A stretch of DNA of 64,000 nucleotides from Pseudomonas sp. Lineage in GTDB: Bacteria; Pseudomonadota; Gammaproteobacteria; Pseudomonadales; Pseudomonadaceae. Both the position numbers and the translations under genes were made by a program. Positions 39,852 to 50,492 of this stretch are shown here, piece after piece (position 1 is the stretch's first letter; each line of letters begins with the position of its first letter). The stretch covers positions 24,511 through 88,510 of the forward strand of contig JAUVYN010000004.1 of NCBI GenBank assembly GCA_030603065.1. Reading direction: 5' to 3'. The notes below the pieces were generated by a model. That model had not been told where the DNA came from and searched no databases. It was given only the letters and a program-made list of their open reading frames with translations.

Positions 39852-40483
39852 TTGTCCCGGCGCGGTTTTCCATCCAGCAGGTGAAACCGCGGCAGGCCCA
39901 GGTGCCAGCGAATCGCCGCCAGACGAATGACCAGAACCGTGAGCATGGCAACGGTCACGTCAAAACCGGTCGGCGATTCGATCTGGTGCAGCACGATATA
40001 CACCAGCGAGCCAGCGATACAGGCGGTCGCGTAAATTTCCTTCTGAAAGATCAGCGGTATCTCGTTGCAGATGATGTCGCGCATGACGCCCCCTGCCACG
40101 CCCGTCATTACCCCCATGATCACCGCTGCACTGGCAGGCACCTCCTGCGCCATCGCGACCTGCGTACCGATCACGGTAAACACCGCGAGCCCAAAGGCAT
40201 CGGCAATGAGCAGACCCGTTTCATGGATGGGGCGCGTGAAGCGCACCCAGACGATAGTGCCTACGGCGGCCAGGACCGCGACCAGAATGTAAAGATCGTT
40301 ACGGATCCAGGCGACCGGGTGATTGTCGAGGATCGCGTCGCGCAGAGTTCCGCCGCCGAGCGCAGTGACCAGTGCGATCACCATGACCCCGAACAGGTCC
40401 ATGGATTTGCGCCCTGCCATCAGGGCGCCGGTGATAGCGAATACCGCGACCCCGAACAGATCGAATGCATAGAACCAGCTCAA
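39845..40483 (-). CDS. TRIC-type cation channel family protein (YicG/UPF0126)
   Basis: 212 aa, seven TM segments formed by two similar halves: GVAVFAITGALMAGRKSMDLFG with TALGGGTLRDAIL, and GLAVFTVIGTQVAM with TGVAGGVMRDIICNEIP. These GGG-x-x-RD motifs are diagnostic of the prokaryotic trimeric intracellular cation family (K+-permeable by structural work on homologues). It is 3 bases downstream of gor on the same strand. The physiological role in bacteria is unclear. Confidence 0.9.
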   Translation of the reverse strand: MSWFYAFDLFGVAVFAITGALMAGRKSMDLFGVMVIALVTALGGGTLRDAILDNHPVAWIRNDLYILVAVLAAVGTIVWVRFTRPIHETGLLIADAFGLAVFTVIGTQVAMAQEVPASAAVIMGVMTGVAGGVMRDIICNEIPLIFQKEIYATACIAGSLVYIVLHQIESPTGFDVTVAMLTVLVIRLAAIRWHLGLPRFHLLDGKPRRDNQ

Positions 40484-40486
40484 GGC

Positions 40487-41854
40487 TCAGTCATCCTCTC
40501 TGACCGGAGTGCGCATGGTAACGAACTCCTCGGCGGCGGTGGGATGGATTCCAAGGGTAGCGTCGAAAACCGCCTTGGTTGCCCCCGCCTTTACTGCGAC
40601 GGCCAGTCCCTGAATGATTTCGCCAGCATCCGGCCCCACCATGTGGATACCCAGCACCTGATCACTGTGCTTGTCGACTACCAGCTTCATGAAGCTTTGC
40701 TCCGGGCGGCCAGCCAGGGTGTTGCGCATCGCGCGGAAGCGGCTTTCGAATACGCGCAATTTGTGGCCCCGCTCGCGGGCCTGGATCTCGGTAAGCCCAA
40801 GCGTGGCGATATTGGGTATGCAGAAAACCGCCGTTGCCAGGTGCTCGTAATCGACCGGCAGGTACTCCTCCGGCTTGTAAAGCCTGCGTGCCAGCGCCAT
40901 GCCTTCTGCCAGCGCCACCGGCGTCAGTTGAACCGTGTCGGTCACGTCACCGATCGCGAATACTGCCGGATCACGTGTCTGGTAGAGTTCGTCGACCTCG
41001 ACGAAGCCCTTGTCCGACAGCGACACGCCGGTGTTTTCCAGTCCCAGGCCCTCAACCCGTGGCCTGCGCCCCGTGGCATAGAGCACCAGATCGGTTTCCA
41101 ACACACCGCCATTTTGCAGGGTGACTTTCAGCGAGCCATCGGAATGGCGGTCTATTCGCTGGACGTCGGTATTGAACTGCAGATCAAGGCCCTTGGCTTG
41201 TAGCGTCAACGCCACGTGTTCACGCACATCCCGGTCGAACCCACGCAGGAACAGGTCGCCGCGGTAGAGCAGACTGGTCTCACAGCCAAGTCCGTGGAAA
41301 ATGCTGGCGAACTCGACCGCGATGTAACCGCCCCCAACCACCAGGGTGCGCCGCGGCAGTTGCTCGAGGTAAAAAGCCTCATTGGAAGTGATCACATGCT
41401 CCCGCCCAGGGAACTCCGGCACGAAGGGCCAGCCCCCTGTGGCGATCAAAATGCGTTCTGCGGTATGACGTGTACCGTTCACTTCGACAGTGTGGGAGTC
41501 GACGAAACGGGCGCGGCCATCGATCAGCGTGACGCCGGCGGAAACCAGGAGATTGCGGTAGATACCATTGAGACGTGTAATTTCCGCATTCTTGTTGTCG
41601 AGCAGCCGCTTCCAGGTGAAGCCAGCTTCGGCAAGGTCCCAGCCATAGCCCCGTGCATCTTCGATATCTTCCGCAAAATGGGCTGCATAGGCGAACAATT
41701 TCTTGGGAACGCAGCCCACGTTCACGCAGGTGCCGCCCAGATACATGTCCTCGGCGACCGCTACCCGCGCACCGAAACTCGCAGCCATTCGGCTGGCCCG
41801 CACTCCGCCTGAACCTGCGCCGATGACGAAGAGATCGAAGTCATAATCTTTCAT
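40487..41854 (-). CDS. gor: Glutathione-disulfide reductase
   Basis: 455 aa from the ATG at 41854 (frame open 14 codons further). NADPH-dependent flavoenzyme that keeps glutathione reduced. FAD site [17 protein letters not shown], redox-active [18 protein letters not shown] Rossmann motif [17 protein letters not shown] followed by arginines ([11 protein letters not shown]) that select NADPH, second FAD site FAIGDVTD and the C-terminal catalytic HPTAAEEF. Followed by the TRIC-type gene. Confidence 0.95.
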   Translation of the reverse strand: MKDYDFDLFVIGAGSGGVRASRMAASFGARVAVAEDMYLGGTCVNVGCVPKKLFAYAAHFAEDIEDARGYGWDLAEAGFTWKRLLDNKNAEITRLNGIYRNLLVSAGVTLIDGRARFVDSHTVEVNGTRHTAERILIATGGWPFVPEFPGREHVITSNEAFYLEQLPRRTLVVGGGYIAVEFASIFHGLGCETSLLYRGDLFLRGFDRDVREHVALTLQAKGLDLQFNTDVQRIDRHSDGSLKVTLQNGGVLETDLVLYATGRRPRVEGLGLENTGVSLSDKGFVEVDELYQTRDPAVFAIGDVTDTVQLTPVALAEGMALARRLYKPEEYLPVDYEHLATAVFCIPNIATLGLTEIQARERGHKLRVFESRFRAMRNTLAGRPEQSFMKLVVDKHSDQVLGIHMVGPDAGEIIQGLAVAVKAGATKAVFDATLGIHPTAAEEFVTMRTPVREDD

Positions 41855-41935
41855 GGAATCCGCCCTGTGCCTGTCGAAGTGCACAGCATAACCCAAGCGG
41901 CAATCTGCCCCCAGCGCAAGCGAACTCTCGGACAG

Positions 41936-42850
41936 CTAAAGCCTTGCACCTCGGGCCGCTTCGCCTCCTCTCCCACTTTCCCCCACGTCCTTCTCCCCTG
42001 GATTCTTGCCCTCAACCGAGGCATGTTCGATCACTGCGTTCATTTCCGCGCCGAACAGCAAAACAGCCGCCGATAGATAAAAGTACAAAAGCAGTACGAT
42101 GATCGCCCCGATGCTGCCGTATACCGCGTCGTAATCGCCGAAATTCTGCACATAAAAGCCGAACCCCAACGATGCGACTATCCAGACGATCACGGCCAGA
42201 ATGGAGCCGGGAGTGATGAAGCGGAATTCCTGCTGCACGTCCGGACAGACGTAATACAGCCAGGCAACCACGGTCATCATCAGCAACACCGCAACTGGCC
42301 AGCGTACCCAGGACCAGATGGTAACCACCAGATCCCCCATTCCGATGAGGTTGGCAAGCAGTTCCATCACCTGAGGGCCGAGAATCATGAGTGCAGCCGC
42401 CATGAGCAGCAGAACGGCTACGCCGATGGTATACAGGATGGAAAGAATGAAGATTTTCCAGAACGGCCGACTCTCCACCACATCGTAAGCCTTGTTCATC
42501 GCGTTCATCAGCGCCTGTATCCCGAACGAGGCACTCCACAACGCCACCAGTACGCCCAGCGAGAGCAGGCCGCTACGATCCTGCTGTAATTGATCGATGA
42601 CGGGGTTTACCTGGTCCAGCGCCTCCGGAGGCAGGGCCATCGCCGCCTGCCCACGCAGCCATTCGAAGAAGTTCTCCAGGTGAAGGAAGCTGAGCATCGC
42701 GATGAGAAACAGCAGGAACGGAAACAGTGAGAACAATGCACGATAAGCCAGTGCCGAGGCGTAGGTCATCATGTCGTCTGCCATGAAGTCGCTTATGGTG
42801 CGCTTGATAAGGACGACCGGTCCTATGCCGCCTGTATTGAACATACCCAT
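41936..42850 (-). CDS. YihY/virulence factor BrkB family membrane protein (copy 2)
   Basis: 304 aa with six TM helices and a charged C-terminal tail (GEKDVGESGRGGEAARGAR). The YihY signature YASALAYRALFSLFPFLLFLIA lies near residue 30 and FGFYVQNFGDYDAVYGSIGAI near 245. Once mis-annotated as RNase BN, the family is of unknown function, possibly a lipid transporter. It is very similar throughout to the next upstream gene, so the two are tandem paralogues. Confidence 0.9.
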   Translation of the reverse strand: MGMFNTGGIGPVVLIKRTISDFMADDMMTYASALAYRALFSLFPFLLFLIAMLSFLHLENFFEWLRGQAAMALPPEALDQVNPVIDQLQQDRSGLLSLGVLVALWSASFGIQALMNAMNKAYDVVESRPFWKIFILSILYTIGVAVLLLMAAALMILGPQVMELLANLIGMGDLVVTIWSWVRWPVAVLLMMTVVAWLYYVCPDVQQEFRFITPGSILAVIVWIVASLGFGFYVQNFGDYDAVYGSIGAIIVLLLYFYLSAAVLLFGAEMNAVIEHASVEGKNPGEKDVGESGRGGEAARGARL

Positions 42851-42922
42851 GCAATTCCCGCCTTTCGCCTGAATTCTAGGGCTTGAGACGACAGCGCCTG
42901 CTGAGAGTTCGGCGCCCGGGTG

Positions 42923-43798
42923 TCAGTCTGTCAGGGTGACGTCGCCAGGATCCTTGCCATCGTCCCGCGCATGCTCGTACACCGCATTGACGTGCGCGCC
43001 GAACAGCATGACCATCGAGGATATGTACAAATACAGCATGAGAATGATCATCGCGCCGATACTGCCGTAGATAGCATCGTAGTTTCCGAAGTTCTGCACA
43101 TATATTCCGAAGCCCAGCGACGCTCCAATCCAACCTGCAACAGCGAGTACTGCCCCGGGCGTGACAAATCGGAAACGCTGTTCCGTGGCGGGTGCGAAGT
43201 AATAGATGAGGGCAACCAGCAGCATCAGCATCAGGACGATCAGCGGCCAGCGCAACCACGTCCATATCGTTACGAACAGGTCGGCGATGCCGAACTGAGC
43301 TGCCAGCCACTCCATTGCCTGCGGTCCGAGCAACATGAACCCAGCCGCCGAGATAGCCAGGCCGGCAGCGCCGGTAGTGAAGCCGAGGCTCAGCAGGCCC
43401 ATCTGCCAGGCCGGTCGCTGCTCTGGTACATCGTAGGCCTTGTTCATCGCCTTGACCATATCGCGAACCGCCTTGGAACCGGTCCAGAGGGCAACCGCAA
43501 TACCAGTCAGCAGGACCCCGCCCCGTTGTTCCTGGAGGTTGTCGATGACCGGATCGACCAGTTCGATCACCTGCGGCGGCAATGCAAGCTGGGCCTGCTC
43601 ATGCAGCCACTCGAAGAACTCGGGAATGTCGAGAAAGCCGATGATCGCAATGAGAAACATCAGAAAAGGGAACATCGCGAACAGGGCGCGGTAGGCAAGC
43701 GCTGCCGAATAGGCAGGCATGTCATTATCGACGAAACGCTTGATCAGGGTTCTGACCAAGGGAATCAATCCGGTACCGAGGGGGTCGAGCGCCCTCAT
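42923..43798 (-). CDS. YihY/virulence factor BrkB family membrane protein (copy 1)
   Basis: 291 aa if read from the ATG at 43798, which has GGGAG 5 bases upstream; an in-frame ATG at 43810 also exists. Same six-TM plan as its neighbour: YSAALAYRALFAMFPFLMFLIA and FGIYVQNFGNYDAIYGSIGAM, and both share KAYDV in the second loop. 72 bases separate the pair, so they are likely co-transcribed. Function unknown; duplication with divergence is visible directly. Confidence 0.9.
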   Translation of the reverse strand: MRALDPLGTGLIPLVRTLIKRFVDNDMPAYSAALAYRALFAMFPFLMFLIAIIGFLDIPEFFEWLHEQAQLALPPQVIELVDPVIDNLQEQRGGVLLTGIAVALWTGSKAVRDMVKAMNKAYDVPEQRPAWQMGLLSLGFTTGAAGLAISAAGFMLLGPQAMEWLAAQFGIADLFVTIWTWLRWPLIVLMLMLLVALIYYFAPATEQRFRFVTPGAVLAVAGWIGASLGFGIYVQNFGNYDAIYGSIGAMIILMLYLYISSMVMLFGAHVNAVYEHARDDGKDPGDVTLTD

Positions 43799-43933
43799 GG
43801 GAACTCCCATGCCAGTCCGTGTACTGCTGTGACGACAGGGTGTCGTGCAAGTTCAGACGGTCAGGAACAGTTCAGGCTACAGGGTATTTCAGGCGAGGAC
43901 GTGACGAGCGAGATGGTGAAGCCGCGTGGTTAC

Positions 43934-44020
43934 TGGTGCCCGGAGCCGGAATCGAACCGGCACGGGGTTACCCCCGAGGGATTTTAAGTCCCTTGCGTCT
44001 ACCAGTTTCGCCATCCGGGC
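43934..44020 (-). tRNA. tRNA-Leu (anticodon UAA)
   Basis: 87-base type II tRNA with encoded CCA. Acceptor GCCCGGA pairs with TCCGGGC; the anticodon loop CTTAAAA gives UAA; there is a long variable arm; the T-arm reads GGTTCGAATCC. It lies 25 bases after tRNA-Cys on the same strand. Confidence 0.97.
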
Positions 44021-44045
44021 TTACAGGTACGGTACTGCTGAATAA

Positions 44046-44119
44046 TGGAGGCCGAGGTCGGAATCGAACCGGCGTTGACGGATTTGCAATCCGCTGCATG
44101 ACCACTCTGCCACCCGGCC
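44046..44119 (-). tRNA. tRNA-Cys (anticodon GCA)
   Basis: 74 bases including encoded CCA. Acceptor GGCCGGG with CTCGGCC (one G-U), anticodon loop TTGCAAA giving GCA, T-arm GGTTCGATTCC. Likely co-transcribed with tRNA-Leu downstream. Confidence 0.97.
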
Positions 44120-44184
44120 TCATAGGGACCACTACGCGGAGGGTGAAATCGCGTAACGGAGTCGAAAAGCTACTCTGAAACAAC

Positions 44185-44236
44185 CTTATCTCGTTGATAA
44201 GAAAGGTAATTTGCTGCCCAGCTATCGACGGGCAGC
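44185..44236. other. Two small hairpins between tRNA-Cys and the unknown membrane protein gene
   Basis: CTTATC-N5-GATAAG (44185-44201) and GCTGCCC-N10-GGGCAGC (44213-44236). They lie 3' of the minus-strand gene ending at 44301 and upstream of the tRNAs. The second could end that gene's transcript, though no T-run follows; the region must also hold the tRNA promoter. Confidence 0.4.
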
Positions 44237-44300
44237 ATTATGTCCTAATTGGTTCTGCTTGGCAAGCGCAGTCTGAACACTTCACCACACTCGCCTCGCA

Positions 44301-44807
44301 CTAGCGGCAGACGGCCAGATACAAGGGATCCTCACCGTTAAGCTTGCGCATTCTATCGAGTCTGAGGCTGCCATCATCGGCCTCGGGCACCAGCTCCATC
44401 GTGTCGCAGTTGAGCAGATGGGTGTGATGGCTCACCAGATCCACATACTCCTTCTGGAACCGGTACAGGATGAAACGTTTCACCAGGTTGCCATCTACCT
44501 GGATCTCCATCAGATTGCTGCGATCAACCACGCTGAAGCTAACCGTCATGGGTATCAGGTAAGTCCAGGGGCGCCAGATTGCCTGCTGTGTTTCGCTTGC
44601 CACGACCACGGAACTCGCGGGCAGCTGGCTTTGCTTGTGTTCGAACCAGTAATACTCGAAATAGATCTGGTAGGTCAGCATTCCCAAACCGGCGCAAGCC
44701 GGGACGATCCATTTTGGTAACTTTCTGCCGGATGCGGCCCGCAGCAGAAAGCCAACCCCCGCCGCTCCCAAACCTGCGGCGGCCAGCGCGAACAAGTGCC
44801 AGATCAT
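44301..44807 (-). CDS. Conserved-looking membrane protein of unknown function
   Basis: 168 aa from the ATG at 44807 (a TTG at 44828 would add 7 residues). Two TM helices (about 3-22 and 31-48) precede a soluble domain of about 115 residues with HTHLLNCDTMELVPEADDG and LDRMRKLNGEDPLYLAVCR near the end. The soluble part is probably periplasmic. I do not recognise the family. Similar proteins next to the tRNA-Leu gene are plausible in Pseudomonas but were not checked. Confidence 0.7.
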   Translation of the reverse strand: MIWHLFALAAAGLGAAGVGFLLRAASGRKLPKWIVPACAGLGMLTYQIYFEYYWFEHKQSQLPASSVVVASETQQAIWRPWTYLIPMTVSFSVVDRSNLMEIQVDGNLVKRFILYRFQKEYVDLVSHHTHLLNCDTMELVPEADDGSLRLDRMRKLNGEDPLYLAVCR

Positions 44808-44829
44808 AAATTCATGTCTCGGAAACAAG

Positions 44830-44853
44830 GCGGGCTTCCGAGAGGAAGCCCGC
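44830..44853 (-). terminator. Terminator after the symporter operon
   Basis: GCGGGCTTCC (44830-44839) pairs perfectly with GGAAGCCCGC (44844-44853) over a GAGA loop. On the minus strand CTTGTTTCC follows. It lies 46 bases after the symporter stop codon. Confidence 0.75.
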
Positions 44854-44898
44854 GGGTTACATCAAGAGCGGAGCATGACACTCCGCTCAGGATGGTTC

Positions 44899-46662
44899 TC
44901 AGTGTGCCACAGCTCCACCAGCACCTTTGGGATAGCGCACGCTTTCCACCAGATCCTGGACTTCCTGCGGCGGCTCTTCGGTCAGATAGGATACCCCGAA
45001 AGCTACAGCGAAGTTGATAACAGCACCGACCGCACCGAACGACAGTGGGGAAATCCCGAGCAGCCAGTTGTCCGGAACGTTGGCGAGCGTGTTGGTGCCC
45101 GGAATGAAGAACCAGCCCAGATACAGGAAGATGTAAATGGTGGTGCTCAGCAGACCGGCCAGCATGCCCAGTACAGCGCCCTTGCTGTTGATGCGCTTGG
45201 AGAAGATACCCATCATCAGCACCGGGAAGATCGAAGCAGCAGCGATACCGAAGGCAAGAGCGACCACCTGCGCCGCAAAGCCCGGTGGATTGATCCCCAG
45301 CCAGGTGGCAATTACGATGGCCACCGCCATGGAAATACGTGCGGCAAGCATTTCCCCCTTTTCGCTGATCCGGGGATTGATGATCTTCTTGATCAGGTCG
45401 TGACTGATGGCGGAGGAAATCGCCAGCAACAGACCTGCTGCGGTCGACAGTGCGGCCGCAATACCACCGGCAGCGATCAGACCGACAACCCAGCCTGGCA
45501 GGTTGGCAATTTCCGGGTTCGCCAGTACCAGAATATCGTTGTTCACCACCAGTTCATTGCCAGCCCAGCCGCGTGCTTCGGCAGTGTCAGCAAAGGCAGG
45601 TGTTTCGTTGTACATCTGGATGCGACCGTCGTTGTTCCGGTCTTCGAAACGAACCAGGCCGGTATCTTCCCAGGTCTGGAGCCACTGCGGACGCTCGGCA
45701 TATTCCAGTGCCGGCTCGGTCGGCCCTTCGGGATAGATGGTATTGATCAGATTCAGGCGGCCCATGGACGCAACAGCGGGAGCAGTCGTGTACAGGATCG
45801 CGATGAAAACCAGCGCCCAGCCAGCGGACCAACGTGCATCGGCAACCTTCGGCACGGTGAAGAAGCGAATGATAACGTGAGGCAGACCTGCGGTACCGAT
45901 CATGAGCGACATGGTGAACAGAAACATGTTCAGTTTGTTCGACACGTCTGCGGTGTAGTCCTGGAAGCCGAGTTCACGCACCACCTCATCCAGCTTTTGA
46001 AGCATCGGAACGCCCGACTCCACGTGCGTACCGAACAGGCCGGTTTGTGGCAGCAGGTGCCCGGTCATCTGCAGCGAAATGAAGATCGCCGGGATGGTGT
46101 AGGCCACGATTAGCACCACATACTGCGCCACCTGGGTGTAGGTGATCCCCTTCATGCCTCCGAGTACGGCGTATACGAACACGACGCAGGAGGCGATGAT
46201 CAGACCGGTAGTGCTGCTCACTTCCAGGAAGCGGGCGAATGCAACGCCGGCGCCTGTCATCTGACCGATTACATAAGTCGTCGAGATGACCAGCAGACAG
46301 ATAACCGCCACTACCCGGGCAGCTCTGCTGTTGAAGCGATCACCGACGAAATCCGGCACGGTGAACTTGCCGAACTTGCGCAGATAAGGCGCCAGCAGCA
46401 TCGCCAGCAGCACGAAGCCGCCAGTCCAGCCCATAAGGAACGACGAGTTGACGTAGCCGACCGAGATCAGACCGGCCATGGAGATGAAGGACGCCGCAGA
46501 CATCCAGTCCGCTGCGGTAGCCATGCCGTTGGTGACCGGGTGTACGCCACCGCCTGCGACATAGAACTCCTTGGTGGAGCCCGCTCTGGCCCATATCGCG
46601 ATGCCGATATATAGCGCGAACGAGGCGCCTACAAACAGCAGATTGATAACAAACTGGCTCAT
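44899..46662 (-). CDS. Sodium:solute symporter, VC_2705-type large subunit
   Basis: 587 aa with about 13 TM helices, SSS family. GMATAADWMSAASFISMAGLI and GGMKGITYTQVAQYVVL are SSS core regions resembling acetate permease ActP; a hydrophilic insert (about 300-350; RFEDRNNDGRIQMYNETP) marks the long subfamily that always pairs with a DUF4212 small subunit. Substrates in related systems are short monocarboxylates such as acetate, pyruvate or lactate. It starts 3 bases after the DUF4212 stop. Confidence 0.88.
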   Translation of the reverse strand: MSQFVINLLFVGASFALYIGIAIWARAGSTKEFYVAGGGVHPVTNGMATAADWMSAASFISMAGLISVGYVNSSFLMGWTGGFVLLAMLLAPYLRKFGKFTVPDFVGDRFNSRAARVVAVICLLVISTTYVIGQMTGAGVAFARFLEVSSTTGLIIASCVVFVYAVLGGMKGITYTQVAQYVVLIVAYTIPAIFISLQMTGHLLPQTGLFGTHVESGVPMLQKLDEVVRELGFQDYTADVSNKLNMFLFTMSLMIGTAGLPHVIIRFFTVPKVADARWSAGWALVFIAILYTTAPAVASMGRLNLINTIYPEGPTEPALEYAERPQWLQTWEDTGLVRFEDRNNDGRIQMYNETPAFADTAEARGWAGNELVVNNDILVLANPEIANLPGWVVGLIAAGGIAAALSTAAGLLLAISSAISHDLIKKIINPRISEKGEMLAARISMAVAIVIATWLGINPPGFAAQVVALAFGIAAASIFPVLMMGIFSKRINSKGAVLGMLAGLLSTTIYIFLYLGWFFIPGTNTLANVPDNWLLGISPLSFGAVGAVINFAVAFGVSYLTEEPPQEVQDLVESVRYPKGAGGAVAH

Positions 46663-46665
46663 CTC

Positions 46666-46923
46666 TTATTCCTCCAGACCGAATTCTTTGTCCAGCTTGT
46701 TCATTCTCCAGGCATAGAAGAAGATCAAACCCACAAAGATGAGGATCGAGCCTTGCTGAGCGAACCAGAAGCCAAGGTCGGCTCCACCTACGGAAATGCC
46801 GGAAAGCATGGGCCGTAGTAGAATGCCGAAACCAAAGGAACATAGCGCCCAGATAACGAGGCTGCCGAGAATCAGGCGAAGGTTCGCCGACCAGTATGCA
46901 GCAGCTTTTTCTTTGTCTGCCAT
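46666..46923 (-). CDS. DUF4212 small subunit of the sodium:solute symporter
   Basis: 84 aa from the ATG at 46923 (a GTG 5 codons upstream is less likely; GGAG precedes). Two TM helices (about 20-40 and 50-72) with the family blocks AAAYWSANLRLILGSLVIWALCSFGFG and GFWFAQQGSILIFVGLIFFYAWRMNKLD ending in a short charged tail. Translationally linked to the large symporter subunit. It probably stabilises or completes the transporter. Confidence 0.9.
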   Translation of the reverse strand: MADKEKAAAYWSANLRLILGSLVIWALCSFGFGILLRPMLSGISVGGADLGFWFAQQGSILIFVGLIFFYAWRMNKLDKEFGLEE

Positions 46924-47098
46924 CGTGTTGCTCTCCACTTTCTTGTTAGGACCAAATTGGGAAATCCGGTAACGCTGGAGTCTTCCGTCGATTCATTCTG
47001 CTAAAGAACGCGTGAGAACGAATCCCCGACGTTAGTCTTAGGCCTGAAAGTCAACGCAGGAGATGTTTTGAAGCTGGAACGGCGGCGCGCGGGGAACG

Positions 47099-47123
47099 AA
47101 AAAAGCCACCCGGAGGTGGCTTT
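47099..47123 (-). terminator. Rho-independent terminator after tRNA-Gly
   Basis: AAAGCCACC (47102-47110) pairs with GGTGGCTTT (47115-47123) around CGGA; on the minus strand six Ts follow (47104-47099). It is 10 bases beyond the tRNA-Gly 3' end, so pgsA/tRNA-Gly transcription stops before the symporter genes. Confidence 0.88.
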
Positions 47124-47133
47124 AGTCTGAATA

Positions 47134-47209
<76 letters not shown>

Positions 47210-47270
47210 TTTGGAACGGCGCCCATTCTATCTCGCTGCGACGGGCTGTCAAGTCATTGATTCGAAAAAG

Positions 47271-47840
47271 TTATTCGGAGTCCTTTTTCTCGGTATCCAT
47301 GCTCATGTAGGGCCATGCTGCTTTCAGGTAAACGTACATGGACCACAGTGTCAGGACTGCCGAAAGCATGAGTAGCGCGTTGCCGAGAATGACCCAGTTG
47401 GTCAGCACTGGCGGGTTGGCGAGTAGCACTACCAGCGCCACCATGGTCATGGCGGTCTTGTATTTGCCGAGCTTGGAAACCGCGACCTTGCCGCGCGCGC
47501 CCAGCTCGGCCATCCATTCACGCAATGCCGAAATAACGATCTCCCTGCCTATGATGACGATGGCCGGCGCAGTGACCCAGAAGTTGGCGTGGCTCTGCAC
47601 CAACAGCACCAGGGCGACTGCCACCATGAGCTTGTCGGCTACCGGATCAAGAAACGCACCGAAAGGAGTGCCCTGCTCCAGCTTTCGTGCCAGATAACCG
47701 TCCAGCCAGTCTGTCACGCTGGCGAGGGTAAAGATGATGGCCGCAGCGAGGTAGCTCCAGTTATAAGGAAGGTAGTACAGCAGAATAAAGATCGGAATCA
47801 ACCCGACCCGCAGGAGCGTGAGAATATTCGGAATGTTCAT
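47271..47840 (-). CDS. pgsA: CDP-diacylglycerol-glycerol-3-phosphate 3-phosphatidyltransferase
   Basis: 189 aa, about five TM helices. It makes phosphatidylglycerophosphate, the first step to PG and cardiolipin. The CDP-alcohol phosphotransferase motif DGxxARx8GxxxDxxxD is complete in DWLDGYLARKLEQGTPFG followed by AFLDPVADK. N-terminus NIPNILTLLRVGLIPIF is typical. Part of gacA-uvrC-pgsA-tRNA-Gly, a gene order shared across Pseudomonas. Confidence 0.95.
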   Translation of the reverse strand: MNIPNILTLLRVGLIPIFILLYYLPYNWSYLAAAIIFTLASVTDWLDGYLARKLEQGTPFGAFLDPVADKLMVAVALVLLVQSHANFWVTAPAIVIIGREIVISALREWMAELGARGKVAVSKLGKYKTAMTMVALVVLLANPPVLTNWVILGNALLMLSAVLTLWSMYVYLKAAWPYMSMDTEKKDSE

Positions 47841-47871
47841 GCAGTCTCGATTAGGCGTCTATTGGCGCATT

Positions 47872-49701
<1,830 letters not shown>

Positions 49702-49706
49702 CAGGC

Positions 49707-50348
49707 TCAACTGGCAGCGTCAATCATGCCGTGACGTACTGCCAGCAATGTCAATTCCACGTCGCTTTGAATGCCCAGCTTCTCGAAAATGCGGTAGCGG
49801 TAGGTGTTTACGGTCTTGGGGCTCAGGCACAGTTTGTCTGAGATGCTTTGAACCTTTTCACAGCTCACGATCATCAATGCGATCTGCATCTCTCGCTCCG
49901 AGAGCGAATCGAAGGGCGATTCGCTGACGGGGTCGTAAAGTCGAGTGACAAGTAGCTGCGCGATATCCGGGCTGATGTAACGTTGGCCGCCGTGCACTTT
50001 GCGAATGGCAGTGACCATTTCATCGAGCGCAGCGCCCTTGGTCACGTACCCGGCCGCCCCGGCTTGAATCAGGCGTGTCGGGAACGGCTCTTCATCGCAC
50101 ACGGTCACGGCAATCACCTTCAGGTGCTTGTCGTGCTGCATGAGCTTGCGAGTCGCCTCAAGGCCGCCGATCCCGGGCATCCGCACGTCCATGAGGATAA
50201 CGTCCGGCTTCAGCTTGCGGGCCTGTTCGATGGCGGACTCACCGCAGTCGGCCTCACCGACTACCGTCAGCCCAGGCACATCGCCGAGCATGCGGCTGAT
50301 CCCCATGCGTACCAGATCATGGTCATCGACCACGAGCACCTTGATCAA
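49707..50348 (-). CDS. gacA: Response regulator GacA (UvrY)
   Basis: 213 aa. NarL/FixJ-type regulator, partner of the GacS kinase, that activates the Rsm small RNAs controlling biofilm, secretion and secondary metabolism. Receiver with DD (8-9), phospho-acceptor D54 in [11 protein letters not shown] and K in YVTKGA; LuxR-type HTH at about 145-210 ([22 protein letters not shown] then [19 protein letters not shown]). Co-directional with uvrC, as in all pseudomonads. Confidence 0.96.
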   Translation of the reverse strand: MIKVLVVDDHDLVRMGISRMLGDVPGLTVVGEADCGESAIEQARKLKPDVILMDVRMPGIGGLEATRKLMQHDKHLKVIAVTVCDEEPFPTRLIQAGAAGYVTKGAALDEMVTAIRKVHGGQRYISPDIAQLLVTRLYDPVSESPFDSLSEREMQIALMIVSCEKVQSISDKLCLSPKTVNTYRYRIFEKLGIQSDVELTLLAVRHGMIDAAS

Positions 50349-50492
50349 TTCCTACCCCTTGCGCAACCGGGCAGCTCTCCCTAGCCGCATATTCCGGACA
50401 GTTGTAGACGGATCGGACTCTAGCCGTTCGTCTTGGTTATGGCGTCACCTTAGCAAATCGAGCGGTGCAGGGAAATGGCCTGCAGCGGCTGA

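Noticed and set aside
39881-41203. 440-codon open frame on the plus strand
   Set aside because: It runs antisense to the TRIC-type gene and gor, both recognised; composition is that of a GC-rich shadow frame.
44875-46113. 412-codon plus-strand frame
   Set aside because: Antisense to the sodium:solute symporter gene; Gln/His-rich nonsense composition.
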